DNA of 64,000 nt from Camelus bactrianus (Eukaryota; Chordata; Mammalia; Artiodactyla; Camelidae). The position numbers and the translations under genes were made by a program. Shown in pieces: positions 26,420-38,414 of the stretch. The stretch spans positions 17,247,412 through 17,311,411 of the forward strand of contig NC_133541.1 in the NCBI RefSeq assembly GCF_048773025.1. Direction: 5' to 3'. Within the stretch, counting starts at the first letter, position 1. Every line of letters starts with the position of its first letter. The notes beneath the pieces were generated by a model that ran no database searches, was not told where the DNA came from, and was given only the letters and a program-made list of their open reading frames with translations.

Positions 26420-27879
26420 GAATTTCTCTACATTGTTTTCAAGTGAATTTTTGTACAAAGCTAAGACCTACTAGAAAACGAATTCTTTATAATCCCATTT
26501 GTATTTTTGATGTTTGGAATTCTTTGTTAAATTATACACCAGATTATTTTTCTAAAGAAAAAAAAAATATAAGTAGTAAAATTTACACAAACGTGTTAAT
26601 TTCTAGAATATCCGTTCTCGCTAGCTGGGCAGAAATGAGATTAATGGAAGAGAATTCAGTTTAAATAATAAATGAATATATTTGACAATAGAAGTATGAA
26701 CATAATTACATGAGTGAGTTGTTTCTAATTGAGGCTTTTAGCTAAATAAGTACTTAATATTAATTATAAAATACTACTTCTATGAAGATGACAATTTTTT
26801 TCAGAAATGGTAATTATATATTTTTTAAAGATTTTAAAGTGGAGATATGTTTTCTATTACAGTGAAGTTTCTACTAAAGTCTCATGGTAACTGTTTTCAG
26901 AGTAAATCATTTCACTGTCAAACAACATATACTTGATTAAATAAAGGGGAAAAGAGAAGAAAAAGTCATGAAACAAGACCTTTCGATATTCAGGCTGCCA
27001 CCGATTGCTTTCTTGTCTAATCTGAATTGTGCAATAGCTAATCATATTTTGGCACTTTCTTGCTATCAAAGCATTTCACGAAATTACCCCATTACAATGT
27101 TTTTCTAAGAAGCAAAATTCATACGGTGACAGTTTAATTGACATGTTTCTTTTTCTTCCATTGCCATTGCCAATTAAACAAATTGTACCATATTTTGATA
27201 TTCATTTTTGTTAATTATTTATAAAATTGTAGCCTCTGATTTTTTTTTTTTTCTTTTCAAAGTTCAGTTTCTTGGTCAGATGCGAAAATCATGCCAGGCT
27301 GGGTAAACTCATCAACCGTACTTTCTGAGGAAGGTTCCCGTAACATTTATTAAGTAGTAATTGTTAATACTGGCTGTTGCTTTAAATTCGGTTTCAGTAA
27401 TTTTTAAGTTTTCTTTCATCACTTATATCTCAGTGAGGCAAAGAACTTACAAATTGAGAAATCATACAGGAGAAGAATGTTTCAACTAAATCTAGGGTTC
27501 TCTTCTTTCAACCATCTTAGCTCAGGTTACATTTTTTTTAATGAAAAAATATGGTTACATAATTAAGATAAGAATTATTCTTACAGGAAAATAGAAAACA
27601 CTTTATCATGAATTTTTAGTACTTAAGACAGTACTTAAGTGATTATAATACATTCAAAACCTTCCTTTCAGCACCAATTAAATAAGAGCATACGATCTCA
27701 TGCCATGTGCAGTGTTACTGTGGGGCTTGCTTCTGCTTGTCATTTGTCCTCTAGTCCTGTCATTTCTTTTTTTTTTTTTGAGGAGGGTTTTTCTATAATA
27801 AACACTCCCTTTCTTCATACAGCTCTTTAAAAATGTTGACCTTATCTTAACCTCCTCTCTGATACTCAATCCACTATTG
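26420..27879. other. Intronic stretch without recognised gene
   Basis: AT-rich, with a T-run at 27241-27252 and another at 27767-27779. A direct repeat GTACTTAAG occurs twice at about 27620-27640. No gene or confident repeat. Confidence 0.6.
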
Positions 27880-28090
27880 TATGGCTCAACAAACTTGTCC
27901 TGTAAAGGGTTAGATTGTGTATGTTCTAGGCTTTGCCTGTCATTCGGTCTCTGTTGCCCACCTGCCATTAGCATGTGAAAACGGCCCCAGAGAGCACATA
28001 AATGAACAAGCGTGACCTGTGACTATATTCCACCAAAAACAGGAATGTGCTGGAGTCAGCCCACAGAGGGTAGTCTGCTGCCCCTGCACT
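27880..28090 (+). mobile_element. hAT-type nonautonomous DNA transposon fragment
   Basis: CTCAACAAACTTGTCCTGTA, AAGGGTTAGATTGTGTATGT, TTCTAGGCTTTGCCTGTCA, TCGGTCTCTGTTGCCCACC and the end GTAGTCTGCTGCCCCTG follow the common mammalian repeat whose ends read caggggtcagcaaact. The middle is internally deleted. I recall the family as hAT-Charlie-like, but the subfamily is uncertain. Confidence 0.65.
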
Positions 28091-28097
28091 AGACCTT

Positions 28098-28216
28098 TGG
28101 AATGAAAGCTCTCTGAAGGGAGATGCTTTGTCTGTTTCTCGCATCATTCTAACCACAATTCCTGAAAGCGTGTACATAAAGGTATCCCATAAATATTTGC
28201 ATCTGTTGAACACACA
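28098..28216 (+). mobile_element. L2 LINE 3' end
   Basis: GAATGAAAGCTCTCTGAAGG, GAGATGCTTTGTCTGTTTCT, and CCATAAATATTTGCATCTGT match the L2 3' UTR order (gaatgtaagctccatgaggg ... tttgtctgttttg ... caataaatatttgttgaatg). Confidence 0.7.
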
Positions 28217-29009
28217 CATAGAATAAAACATTTGGTGAAATAAAATAGTATGATTTGGAAAATACTTGGATCCTGTACAAATCAGAGCTTCTCTGAGTAA
28301 TTACTTGGCTTGCTGGTGAGTTACTCTGCTGGGATAATAGAGCAGTTTCAGTTTTTTAGTTGAATCAGTGCCACTCCTGATTTTATTGCGAATTTGATTA
28401 AAATAAACAGATTTTCCGGGCTAATTCTTGGATAGACTTTTATAGTGACATGCTCTTTACTGCTTTGAATTGCATACTGTTGTCACATTGAGTTATTTCC
28501 AGACATAGATTTCAAGCCCTTCATCATGTTTGGGTTAAAGATCTCATTAACTCAGTAGTCCTGCCATTTTGCCTGTCTTGGAGTCTGTTCTTTTGATGGA
28601 AGATTTTCACCTCAATCAATGAGTATAATCCATCAGTGTCTGGCTGCTTGACGTTCTTTTCCTTAATACTAAGCTTACTTTATACTCATCTTCATACCTC
28701 AGCCCATTGTACAATGGAAAGCAGAAACAAAAATTATTTTGCAAAATGTGGCTGACATCTATGTGGGATACGGAGAACAAGCAAGTGAACCTCAGAGCAC
28801 TCTTGTTGCCAGCAGGGTTTTCTACAGGTGCAACTACTCTCATGATCACTTATTATAAAGCAAAAGACAACTGGGCCAAGGTAGCCTTGTGCCTACTTTT
28901 GTGTACAAAAAAGAAATAGAATAGAGCAAATAAGGGGGAAAAAAAATAAAGAAGAAAGAAAGAAAAAGAAAAACAGTGCCACAGCTGGAAGGCAACTTTA
29001 AAGAAAAAT

Positions 29010-29331
29010 AATGTTCATAGCTATCCTGCCAGTAGCTGGCAAAGCAGTTTTTATAAAACATATTTAATGTTTACAACCACTTGGAAGCTGGGAAAAGAGT
29101 AATACTTTGAAAATATGTTTAATGTTTTCAACCACTCAGTGGCCAAGAAGCAACTTCTGCTAACATATATTTAATGCTTAGAGTCATTTGGTGGTTAGAG
29201 GGGAAAAAAAAAAGGAACTTCTTGTTAATTTTTAACATTTATTGCTGATCAGTGGCTACTAAAGCGACTATCAGTGCAGGATGGTTTATGTTTAGGGACA
29301 CACTGAGCTGCTACTAAAACAATTCATACAC
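29010..29331. repeat. Decayed tandem array, about six units of 44-61 bp
   Basis: Units begin at about 29010, 29066, 29121, 29173, 29234 and 29288. Each starts AATGTTTA or close to it. Most then have a CCACTTGG/CACTCAGTGG/CATTTGGTGG/ATCAGTGGC/CACTGAGCTGC block, a short purine-rich part, and a T/A-rich end. Units 2 and 3 are the most alike (TTTAATGTTTACAACCACTT against TTTAATGTTTTCAACCACTC). Not a known repeat family to me. Confidence 0.65.
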
Positions 29332-29874
29332 TTCTCTCAAGGCCACACAGAACCTGTCAATAGCATTACCTTTGCAATGGCACCAATAATAAAAACATAG
29401 GAACCAAACAGAGGCATAAAATGCTCCCGGAACACACAGCCATAACATCCGACAACCCTGAGAATTGTGCTGCCATGCTGTGTGCTGTGGACACTTCGCT
29501 GCTGACACCAGAGGGATCCCCAGGCCTCGCTCAATGTCATCAAATGTGTTAAAGCCACTCAGCAGATTGCAAAGCAAAAGTTTAATCTGATAACTGGTGT
29601 TTCTTACTAATCAACAGCTTGTCTCTACACGTTAAGATAAAGAGTATTCTACACCAAAGCAAATGTAAATTGGGATGAAAAGTTTATTAGGTTTTTATAT
29701 AGACTTGATATAGTTTGAACAAAATACAATAGTAAATATTGAGCTCATGTGTCCCAGGGAGGGACTATACGGAAAAGAGAAAGATAATTAGATGGGACCC
29801 CTACAGGGTAGGCATTCTCCTGCAAGTTTTCTGAGAAGGATCATCAAACCATTAACAGGATCCTTCCCCATTTA

Positions 29875-30410
29875 TTGATTGCATTTTTTCCAAGCATTGT
29901 GGCAAATGCTAGACATACATTTCTCCTTTACTACTTGAAATATACCTCTGGGAATAAGGCTTTTGTTTGTTTGTTTATTTGTTTTAAAGTCAGGTTATTT
30001 ATTTGAGATCTTTCTTTTTTATTTTTGAAGTCCTTTTTCAACTTATTTAATTTTTAAAATTCATTTTTAAATTTTGTTTGTTTTTTGTTGTTTTGTGCTT
30101 TTGTTTTGTTGTTGTTGTTATTGTTTGCTTTGGGCAGGGAGGTAATTAGGTTTAATTTCTTATTTTAATGGTGGTCTTGGGGATTGAACCCAGAACCTTG
30201 GGCTTGCTAAGCACAAATTCTACCACTGAGCTATACCCTCCCTGCCGGGAATAAGATATTTTTACTCCTCATTTGTAGGTAAGGAAGACAAAGCGCAATG
30301 AAGTCAAATTATCTATGCAAACACTTACAACTAGAACATCGTAGAGCAGGATTTGGACTCTTAACAAGTTCAAGGCCCACATGCTGCATGACTAGAACAT
30401 GTGACAACAG
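29875..30410 (+). mobile_element. MIR SINE split by a younger SINE
   Basis: Left part (29875-29958): CAAGCATTGTGGCAAATGCT, then CTTGAAATATACCTCTGGGA. Right part (30247-30410): ACTCCTCATTTGTAGGTAAG, CAAGTTCAAGGCCCACATGC. The two halves join in MIR order once the insert 29959-30246 is set aside. Confidence 0.7.
29959..30246 (-). mobile_element. Camelid tRNA-Ala-derived SINE with long A-rich tail
   Basis: On the minus strand the body reads GGGAGGGTATAGCTCAGTGG through GGTTCAATCCCC (B box) to AACCTAATTACCTCC. It is followed by about 170 nt of A-rich tail with CAA, CAAA and AAAAT words (29959-30130). GGGAATAAG flanks it on both sides (29950-29958 and 30247-30255), a 9-bp target-site duplication. 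This orientation is sense to the cadherin gene. Confidence 0.9.
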
Positions 30411-31832
30411 AGTTCTGTCCTCTATGTCTGTAGAAATTTTTTTTCATTGACTGTAAGAATAGAAGAGATATGTTCCAACATGGAAAAAAAAAGGGTAAAA
30501 AACTAGTATTTTGATTTTGGATTCTGGCTTTATCTAATTCCTAGGTCATATCAAAATAGTCCCTCATATAAAAATTTGGACTCAGCTCAACAAATTAAGA
30601 AGGAAATTCAAAAGGCATGAAGGATCCCTGATTTCAACATTGTTAATGCATGTGGAAAATATAGCTTAGAGGTGAGCACTTTTATAAACACCCTATGTCC
30701 CTTTAAGAATCAAAGATATCTACTTGCTCTTTGCTTATCTTCTAGAATAACTTAGTCCTAAAGCCTAGATGGGGTGGGAAAAGGTAGACTTTTGTGCAGG
30801 CAGAGATATAACATTGGAGAAGTTGGGGAGGAGCTGCAGTGGACCAGATCAAGGTGCTGGAGCCAGAGCAGAGTGAGGAAGGTGTCCACACAGAAGGTCT
30901 GGCAAGCGGTACCAGAGATCGGTTAGCATGAGAAAGGCATCTATGTGTGGGAAATGCAGCCCTGCGTGGGGATTCAGACGCTCATGAGGTGAGCAAAACC
31001 TCCATCCTCACAGTGGAGGAGAGAAGATATTGGCAAAAGCCAGTTCAGATTTTCAAAGTTGGAATGGAGTCACCAGAGCAACTGCAATGGGTCTGGAGGG
31101 GTAGTGGCCATGAAAGATTGGACTTGATCAAATAAGAAAGTGTATTAAGGACAAAAGCCAGATTTCTCATTCTTGGCAAAAAGAGTTATAAATCATAAAA
31201 GGATTTTAAAAAATAAAATAAAATAAATCTGGACTAAATGGTGGTGTTAGATTAGAGTTGGATGTATTAGTGCAAAATCATGGCTTTCAAGATATGTAGA
31301 AGGATACAGAAATAAATATCACGGAGGTCCATGTACATAGATATATTCTTTGGCTGTGCCCACTGAGAGGGGCTGGGAGCAGTGATTCTCTGATAACAAA
31401 GAGCACACTAGATTTTGGCTTCTAAGTATTATTCTCCATAAAGGTGGAAAGAGAGCTCTTTGGAGAAATAGCTTTCTTCTAGGCTGAGGCAGCCAACATG
31501 CAAGACAAGTCCAAAACATATTTTTGAGCCAGAAAGTAAGAGAGAATTCAAGTAATGAAGGGGAATGTTAAAAGGACATAAAGTCAGCTTAAAGAAGCTT
31601 TCATTGGCCAAATCTAAAATGATTTCAATGTGAAAATAATGATACCAATAGATCAGAATCAATTTAATAGAATAAGAAAGCTTGAGACTATACAGATATA
31701 AATTAATAGATAAATAATTTGAAAGTGTCATGAGGACTAGGTTATTTCTCCAGGGTTAAAATACCTCTTGACAAAAAATATAATGATTATAGAAAAGAGA
31801 AAGAGTAACTTTACAGTGGAATCATCATCTAA
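30411..31832. other. Intronic stretch, unclassified
   Basis: The segment 30770-31140 is GC-richer than its surroundings. No domain or family recognised; an old LTR or LINE remnant is possible. No gene. Confidence 0.5.
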
Positions 31833-34043
31833 TGTGGACAGTGTTTAAGATGGCCCTCAGTTATGCCTGCCTTCAGTATTCACAACTTTGTCTAACCCCT
31901 TTTACTGGAGTGTAGATAAGCTTATCAAATTGATCTTCACCAATAGGTATAATATGGCCGGCGTGATAGGATATCATTTCCAAGGTAACAACCACAGGAG
32001 TGGTATTCCCCTATGGGTGAATCTTCAGATGAGACCGTATTTCTGATTGCCAGCTTAAATATAAATCTAGGAAAGACTTTGAAGCAGATACACACAGCAA
32101 AGCTGAACCCAAATTCATGTCCCAAGCAAACCAAGAGATAATATATTTTTGTAGTTTTGAACCTCTAAATTGTGGAGTAATTTATTACATAGCAATAGAT
32201 AACAACAATTTCATACCTGTTAGCGAGGTGCTGCCATAATAAATACTTAAAATGTGGGAGTGGTTTTGCAGTCAGGCAGCAGGCTTTGAGGAGAATGTCA
32301 GTATAAAGTACCTTGAACCCACTGTTTATTCAGTGTTGAACTTGGAAGGTGCTCTAGGTGGGGGCTTGAAGGAAAGTAAGAACATCTTATTGAGAACTAG
32401 AGGAAGAGAGATCATTGTTATGCAGTGACAGAAATACAGCAAAACTGTTGCCTATTGGTTTTTTTTTTTTTTTTTTGACAGTGGAAAATAGACCTGGTGA
32501 CTTGTAAACAAAAGGGATCCACGTCTTGCTGCTTGTAAAGATTCCTGGTCTTTCCAGATAGCAAATAATGCTAAAATTAAGAAATGGCTTCTAAGCAAAG
32601 ATTAAATCTAGGACATAGAAAGCATGGTCAAAAGACAAAACCATGGGAGTGTCTAAAAAATAAATCTCTTTTTAGGATCTTAGTAAGATCAAGGATGGTT
32701 CATTGGTTTACTGTATAGTCAGACAAAATTCCCTCTTAAGAGATTAACTGAATGTACATCTTAAAGATTCCTGCCATTAAACTATAAGGATTCTAATTCA
32801 TGTAAGGGCTTTGTCATTCAGACATCTCAGTAGGGCCAAGGTAGAGAAGAATTTATCTTGAAGAGATTTTTTGTCTAGTTCAGTGAACTCCATGAAGACT
32901 AATGGGATAGCCATACGAACCACAATGTTCTTAAAATGAGTTCTACATGTAGAAACATCACAAGCATAGACTGAAGAAGGAGAGTCAGAAATGGTACAGT
33001 GAGGAGAGGCCTTTGGACCCATTGGATTCTGTTATTAGGAAGCCAACAAGAGCTGCTAAGTTTCAAGTACAGGCTACATGTCATGAAAAAGGAAGGATAA
33101 CTCAGATGGTAGAACCAAGAGCCCAAACAGTCAAACTGAGATACATGAACAAATATTCCCGGGCTTTGGAATCTAATCAAAGAGCTTTCAGCACTTACCT
33201 TCTAGATTTCAAAAACATCATGAACCAGTAAGAGCTTTATTCCATGCATTTTACTGCTTTTTTAACAGAAATGTCTACACATGCTATCCGTGCCTATCTC
33301 ACCATTGTATGCTGGGTGTATGTGGAGTAAGTAACTGGTCCCTTTATCGTCGTAGGTCTGCTGATCAGGAGGAAATAAATCCAAGGAAACTCATTTGACT
33401 TGGACTTGATTTATGATGAGTTTCTGGACATTGAACTTATGCAATAAGGGGAAAAGATTTTCCTGGTCCTAGAAAGGGTCTGGGTATATATTGTATGACA
33501 TACTAACATGAATTTTGGGGGGCCTGAGGGTGAACATGGTAGGCAGACTATGAGAGGGCCCTCAATGTTTTCAACTTCTTGTATACATGCTTTTGTGTAA
33601 TTCCATTCTCTGAATGTGGACTGGACTTACTTCTAACAATCATAAGATGGCAGAAAGGATGGGATATCACTTTCAAGACTAGGTTATAATAGACAGTGGC
33701 TTTGAACAGAGATGTTCTCTCTTTCCAACTCACCCTGGGGCCAGACAGCTGCCATATTGTGAGGTATCCCTACAGAGAGGTTCATGTAGTAAGGGACTGA
33801 GGCCTGCCAACAACTACATGGATAATCACAGAAGCAATTCCTACCTCCCCTCAATTAAGCCTTTAGATCAGACCATAGCCCCAGCCAACAGTTTGGATGC
33901 AACCTCTTGAGAGACCTTGAGTCAGAGGTACCCAGCTAAGCTGCTCCTGGATATCCATGCTTCTGTGAGATAATAAGTGCTTGTTATTTTACATTGCTAT
34001 GTTTTTAGTTAATGTATTATGAAGTAACAGATAACTAATGCAC
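31833..34043 (+). mobile_element. MaLR element (MLT1-like) with both LTRs, fossil
   Basis: An LTR-internal-LTR layout of about 2.2 kb. The 5' LTR (31833-32207) ends TTACATAGCAATAGATAACA. The internal region (32208-33536) contains TGGGGGCTTGAAGGAAAGTA and ATCTTATTGAGAACTAGAGG, like the MaLR internal consensus, and closes with ATGAATTTTGGGGGGCC just before the second LTR. The 3' LTR (33537-34043) starts TGGTAGGCAGACTATGAG. MaLR elements are nonautonomous ERVL relatives. It is heavily decayed, with many breaks, and is pre-placental or early placental in age. The two LTRs look unlike each other, so the 5' copy could come from a different MLT1 subfamily. Confidence 0.7.
33537..34043 (+). mobile_element. 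3' LTR of the MaLR fossil (MLT1 type)
   Basis: TGGTAGGCAGACTATGAG, TTGTGTAATTCCATTCTCTG, GAATGTGGACTGGACTTACT, TGCCAACAACTACATGGATA and the end AACAGATAACTAATGCA match the MLT1 consensus order closely, over about 507 bp. Confidence 0.85.
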
Positions 34044-34159
34044 AAGCTTCATCAACTAATAGAAATGAACATTATTAGTAACAGGCAAATTAAAACCATG
34101 TTCTGCCTGATAGAATGCAACAAGAATACAGCAACGCCTTTGAGATACACCTAACAAAG

Positions 34160-34520
34160 ATGAACATACTCAGTTTTCACATGATGAAACATCAGACAGA
34201 CCCAATATGAGGGACATTTTGAAAAATAACTGGCCAGAAATCTTCAAACCTGTTAGAGTCATCAAAGTCAAGAAAAGGTAAGGAACTGTTCCAGACTGAA
34301 GGAAACTAAAGAGACCTGGCATGTAAATGTGGTATGCGATTTTGACCTGGAACATTTTGTTATATAAGGCACTATGGAGATGATTGAAGCTTGAATAGGG
34401 TCAAAGGATTAGATTGTAATAGGCATCAATGTTGATTTCGTGATTTTAATAATCATATTTTGGTTGTACAGGGAAAATGTCTTTATTTGTAGAAAACAGC
34501 CAACATTCTTTCTCCAGCCT
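34160..34520 (+). mobile_element. Old L1M-type 3' fragment (tentative)
   Basis: TGAGGGACATTTTGAAAAAT, AACTGTTCCAGACTGAAGGA, GACTAAAGAGACCTGGCA-like spacing and TTTTGGTTGTACAGGGAAAA follow a common mammalian repeat that I recall as an old L1 3' UTR. Subfamily uncertain. Confidence 0.5.
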
Positions 34521-37500
34521 CCAGACAAAGACTATGCTTATGGGACACAGATAGAAGCCACTGATAGTTTGTTCAACTTAACACTATTTGAGCTGCTCTA
34601 TGGGGCTATGGCTGGCCTGTATGATTAAGATATTTGCTTTATCATTCCTGGGTTTGTCTTTTTATGACACTTCTGTGAAAGCAAGGAAACGTGGAGATTT
34701 ATATATGTTTAAAAAATAATAATGGTGTCATAAATTAATGTTAGGTATAGTCAGAATTCCTCAGATTTTCTTTTAAGCAAGGACCCCAATCCTCAAATTA
34801 TAATATAATACGATAAAGTAATAGGCACTCCAAAGTCTTAACCAGATCATCTGAGATTAAAAACTAAATCTAAAGCTCCTAAAGAAATTGTAGAAGCCCC
34901 TAAGCCTGAAAAAATGCATAGCCGATTGCAATTAACTCTGTTCTAAAGAGCCTGAGGGTCATGCCTACTTTCTGATACACAGGAGTTAAGTTTTCATAGA
35001 AAGATCAAATTGTAAACAATCCTGCATGGAGTTATTGTAATGGTTAAATAAAACAGGGGATGCAGTATCTATGAGGTCACCTTGCCCCTAACTATTGCTC
35101 AAGAAATGCTAGGTCTTACTACAAAAATTACGACTCACAATTAACACCCATAAAATGTGTTATAGGGACTTGGTTACGAATAACCCAATCAGGGCCTCAA
35201 AATGGCTTAGCTCAAACAGAGAAAGATAAGACAAGTATGCATGCGGATTTAAAGATGTTAAACCTGTCAGCACGCTAGAAAGAGTAACTTAAACTGAATG
35301 CCTTACTGATGCATAATCATCAGATATTAAAGAGGGCACATTACTGTAATTCATTGTTACTCCAGTGATCTTAAGGAATAAAGACCACATTCATAACGTC
35401 CAAATTTGTCTCCAAGGAGAAACTTTGAGTTGGGGAATATCTGGATCATTAAGTAATTTCCTTAGGTCAGAGTCAAAGCACTTTATCTGTGAACATTACT
35501 TCCATGGCAGATTGGCTGTAGCACAAGTTAGTAACAAAGTGACCTTTCTCTCAAACAATTCAGATTCACTAGAATTGTCTTCAGCTTTCAGGAACTGAAT
35601 ATATTCCACAGTCTTGTAAGTCTTAAATATTGATTTTCCTCTGAGATCTCTACCCACCCTGCTCACCATCTTCCCTTCTTTGAAGAGTTATGTTCTTTAT
35701 AATTTTCCATGTTAGTTAATTTTTATTCCAGGTTTAATTGTTCATCATAGTTTCAGATGTACAATCCATTATTGCTAAATTGACATTTGCCTAATAGGCT
35801 ATTTCTTGATCTTTTGTGTTACAAAGTAAGCTATTTTACTATATACATTTTTAAATTGGTTGACTCTTTCATTAAAAATGAAATAGTCAGATTCTCACTT
35901 ATTGGGAAAGGACAGTTATTTCCTAGAGAATATCTCAAACTTAGGTATACAAAATCGACAGTGGGATTTGCTGAAACAATATCGACACTGTCCAATACAC
36001 CATGGTGAGTTCTATCTGGTCTCGACAAAAAATTATTTTAGTACTCCAAGGAAAATGATATAGAGGCAGGAATGGATTATGTGGGATGTGGAGAAAGAAA
36101 AGAGAATAGTCATTGGACAAAGTGACTTAGAGCAGTACACCGTGTCCATATGGTGAAAAGAGTGTGCTTGGAAATGGAGTCCAAGTGCTCCAGGAACATG
36201 GATGGGATGCCTGGCGGCTGAGCACGTTTCGTGAGCCCTAAGTTGGTCAGGTAAAGGCAGAAACAACAAACACCATAAATCTAACTGGGTCCCCTGTTAA
36301 TGGATGTTTTTTGGTAGTATGTGTATAGGCAGGATTCTGGAGAATGGCAAAAGTAGTGTACAATAGATATTTAATTTCTAATATTGAACTTGTTAATTCG
36401 TGTTTAAACCTCTTAGTATTTATTTGAGAAGGGCGTATTATGTAAATGTGTTCCAAAAAATACCTGGGTGAACTCCTGGCATATGATATGGTTTCATGTT
36501 TAAAAGAAATATTCTGTTATTGGAAAAAAAATTAAAACGGGATGGTACATTGAAAATCAGTTTCAGTATTTACTGAGGTCTCTTGAATAATCAATGAGGA
36601 ATTTCAGTAATGGTGCATGACAAAACATTTTAAAGAACCTATTCTTCCATAGATCTTTTTGATAACTCACAGCCCCACAGCAAATTATGTCTCAGCCCAG
36701 TACCACATGAAAGGTGGGACCTCTTTGTTCTCTCACTCACCTACCTTTCGCCTGATTTTCCAGATTTGTTTCTCTCTTCAGGCACTAGCTGCAAACTCCT
36801 TATACAAAGGCTCAGCCCTGAAGCCTTATCCTTTATCCTAATTGGCACAACAAAAGACCTAATTGTTATCTAATAAGATAGAATTTTCTAATGCTGTAGA
36901 GGGATGTGTGTATTTGCTTTAAGGATGCTGTGTCAGTAATAAAGAGTAACTAAGGGTCATAAATTTATGTAAATATTTCCAATTTACATGAAGTAAGTAC
37001 TGGTTTAAAGCATTTATGTACAGAATTGCATTGTCTTCTTAAAAGTCATACTTTTCCTTAAAATACTACCTTCATTTTTTTCCCCTTGTAAAATCAAGGC
37101 ACAATTTTAAAAACAGTTCTTCCCCATTTTCAAGGGACTACCTTCTAATAGACATCTTCCCAATTGTACTTCTAAATCTCTAGCAATCATAGCACCGCTT
37201 AAAAGAGGCAGCTCAAAAAAAAAAAAAAAATGTAGCAGAAACTGAATAAAAGATTTGCAGCCCTGAGTATGCACACAAGAATTTTAAATCGAAGTGAACT
37301 CCTCTGAGCTGATTTCTTAGGTCAAGGAGAGAATATGGTCTTTGAATGCCTGATAAGGTCACAGACACAATTTCAAGTGCATTTATGGTAAATCCCTGTG
37401 ACACTCCTGCAGCCACGAACCTGCTTCTGCCCTCGGGGTAGTCTGTGCAATCTTCTTTGCATGCCTGGGATGATTGTGGGGGCAGCAGAAGCCCTCTGAG

Positions 37501-38408
37501 AAATGTCAGACTTAGGAAATGTTAACAGTGGCTCACATGCGAGAATTACAAGTTGAAATCTTGAAGTGATGAGTAGCTTTATCTTACCAATGTGCTAGAA
37601 ACCAGAAGTTACCATAAAATCAATTGAGGGATTGGCAGTGGTGATTAAGGAATAAAAGTTATAATTTAAAATTGTCATTAAAGCTGGAATTCTTAACTCA
37701 TTGACTTTAAAATACTTATTATAGGATTTTGTAAATGTAGGTGGCTATTGAAATGTGAATTTATATTATATTTAAATTATGAAGAATGATGTTAATACTG
37801 TAGACTAATTGTAAATTTATTCTAGTAAAGACTTTATAATGATATTTGCTTCTTAGTTTGATGGAATACCTACTATGAATTACTTACAGATGCAAAGGGT
37901 ACAATAGCTTTTTTTCGGAACCTCTGTGGATAGCTACAAAGGATGCAGCACAACCCTTACAGAACTATTTCCAGATTCAAATGCAATGCTTTAGATAATG
38001 TATTTGGAGCCAAGACTTACTACCTGGTATTTGGTGTGTGTGTGGTAGTTACCTCCAGCACTGTGTAGGCGTCAGAATTTGTAACGACAATCAATTTCAG
38101 TACAAAGTGAGTTATGTACTTCAAGTCCAAAGGTATTCCATGAGCTCTGGGAAATGCAAAGATTGTAAAATAGTGAAGGATGTTATATATCTTAGCTGTT
38201 TATGTATCTATTTATACATTTAGAATGGAGCAGGAAGGAAAAAAATATTAAGTAGAAAAAAGAAAAACTTGGAAAAGTAAATGAAAATAACTGGATCCTC
38301 TACAGTGGAAGAATAATCTTCTGGGTTATAAATATGATGTTTACGTCAACCTGCAGAAAATAAATGTTGCAAAGACCTCGTAGCAATTGACAGAATTTTG
38401 ATTTGCCT
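34521..38408. other. Intronic stretch next to the exon, no recognised gene
   Basis: No confident repeat or coding segment. A-run at 37217-37230. The last few hundred bases before the donor (on the minus strand, after it) look like ordinary intron. Confidence 0.55.
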
Positions 38409-38414
38409 ACTCAC
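38409..38414 (-). promoter_or_regulatory. 5' splice donor GTGAGT
   Basis: On the minus strand the exon ends in CCTGTGG and is followed at once by GTGAGT, a close match to the U1 consensus. It splits a glycine codon after its first base. Translation could run on a few codons past this point, but the consensus donor and the known family exon size of 295 bp set the boundary here. Confidence 0.9.

Larger units (their letters stand above)
1..38414 (-). other. CDH12: Intron downstream of the cadherin exon (partial)
   Basis: All sequence left of the donor is intron of the minus-strand gene and runs out of the window. It is AT-rich and filled with old and lineage-specific repeats, listed separately. 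I looked for the next type II cadherin exon, which should encode a DADDPTYGNSA-like motif, and did not find it, consistent with an intron of at least 38 kb. Confidence 0.85.

Noticed and set aside
29010-29331. CRISPR-like array because of regular repeat spacing
   Set aside because: Units are diverged and contiguous with no constant repeat and unique spacers, and the DNA is mammalian.
33013-33231. 72-codon plus-strand open frame
   Set aside because: It lies inside the internal region of the fossil MaLR element and shows no domain.
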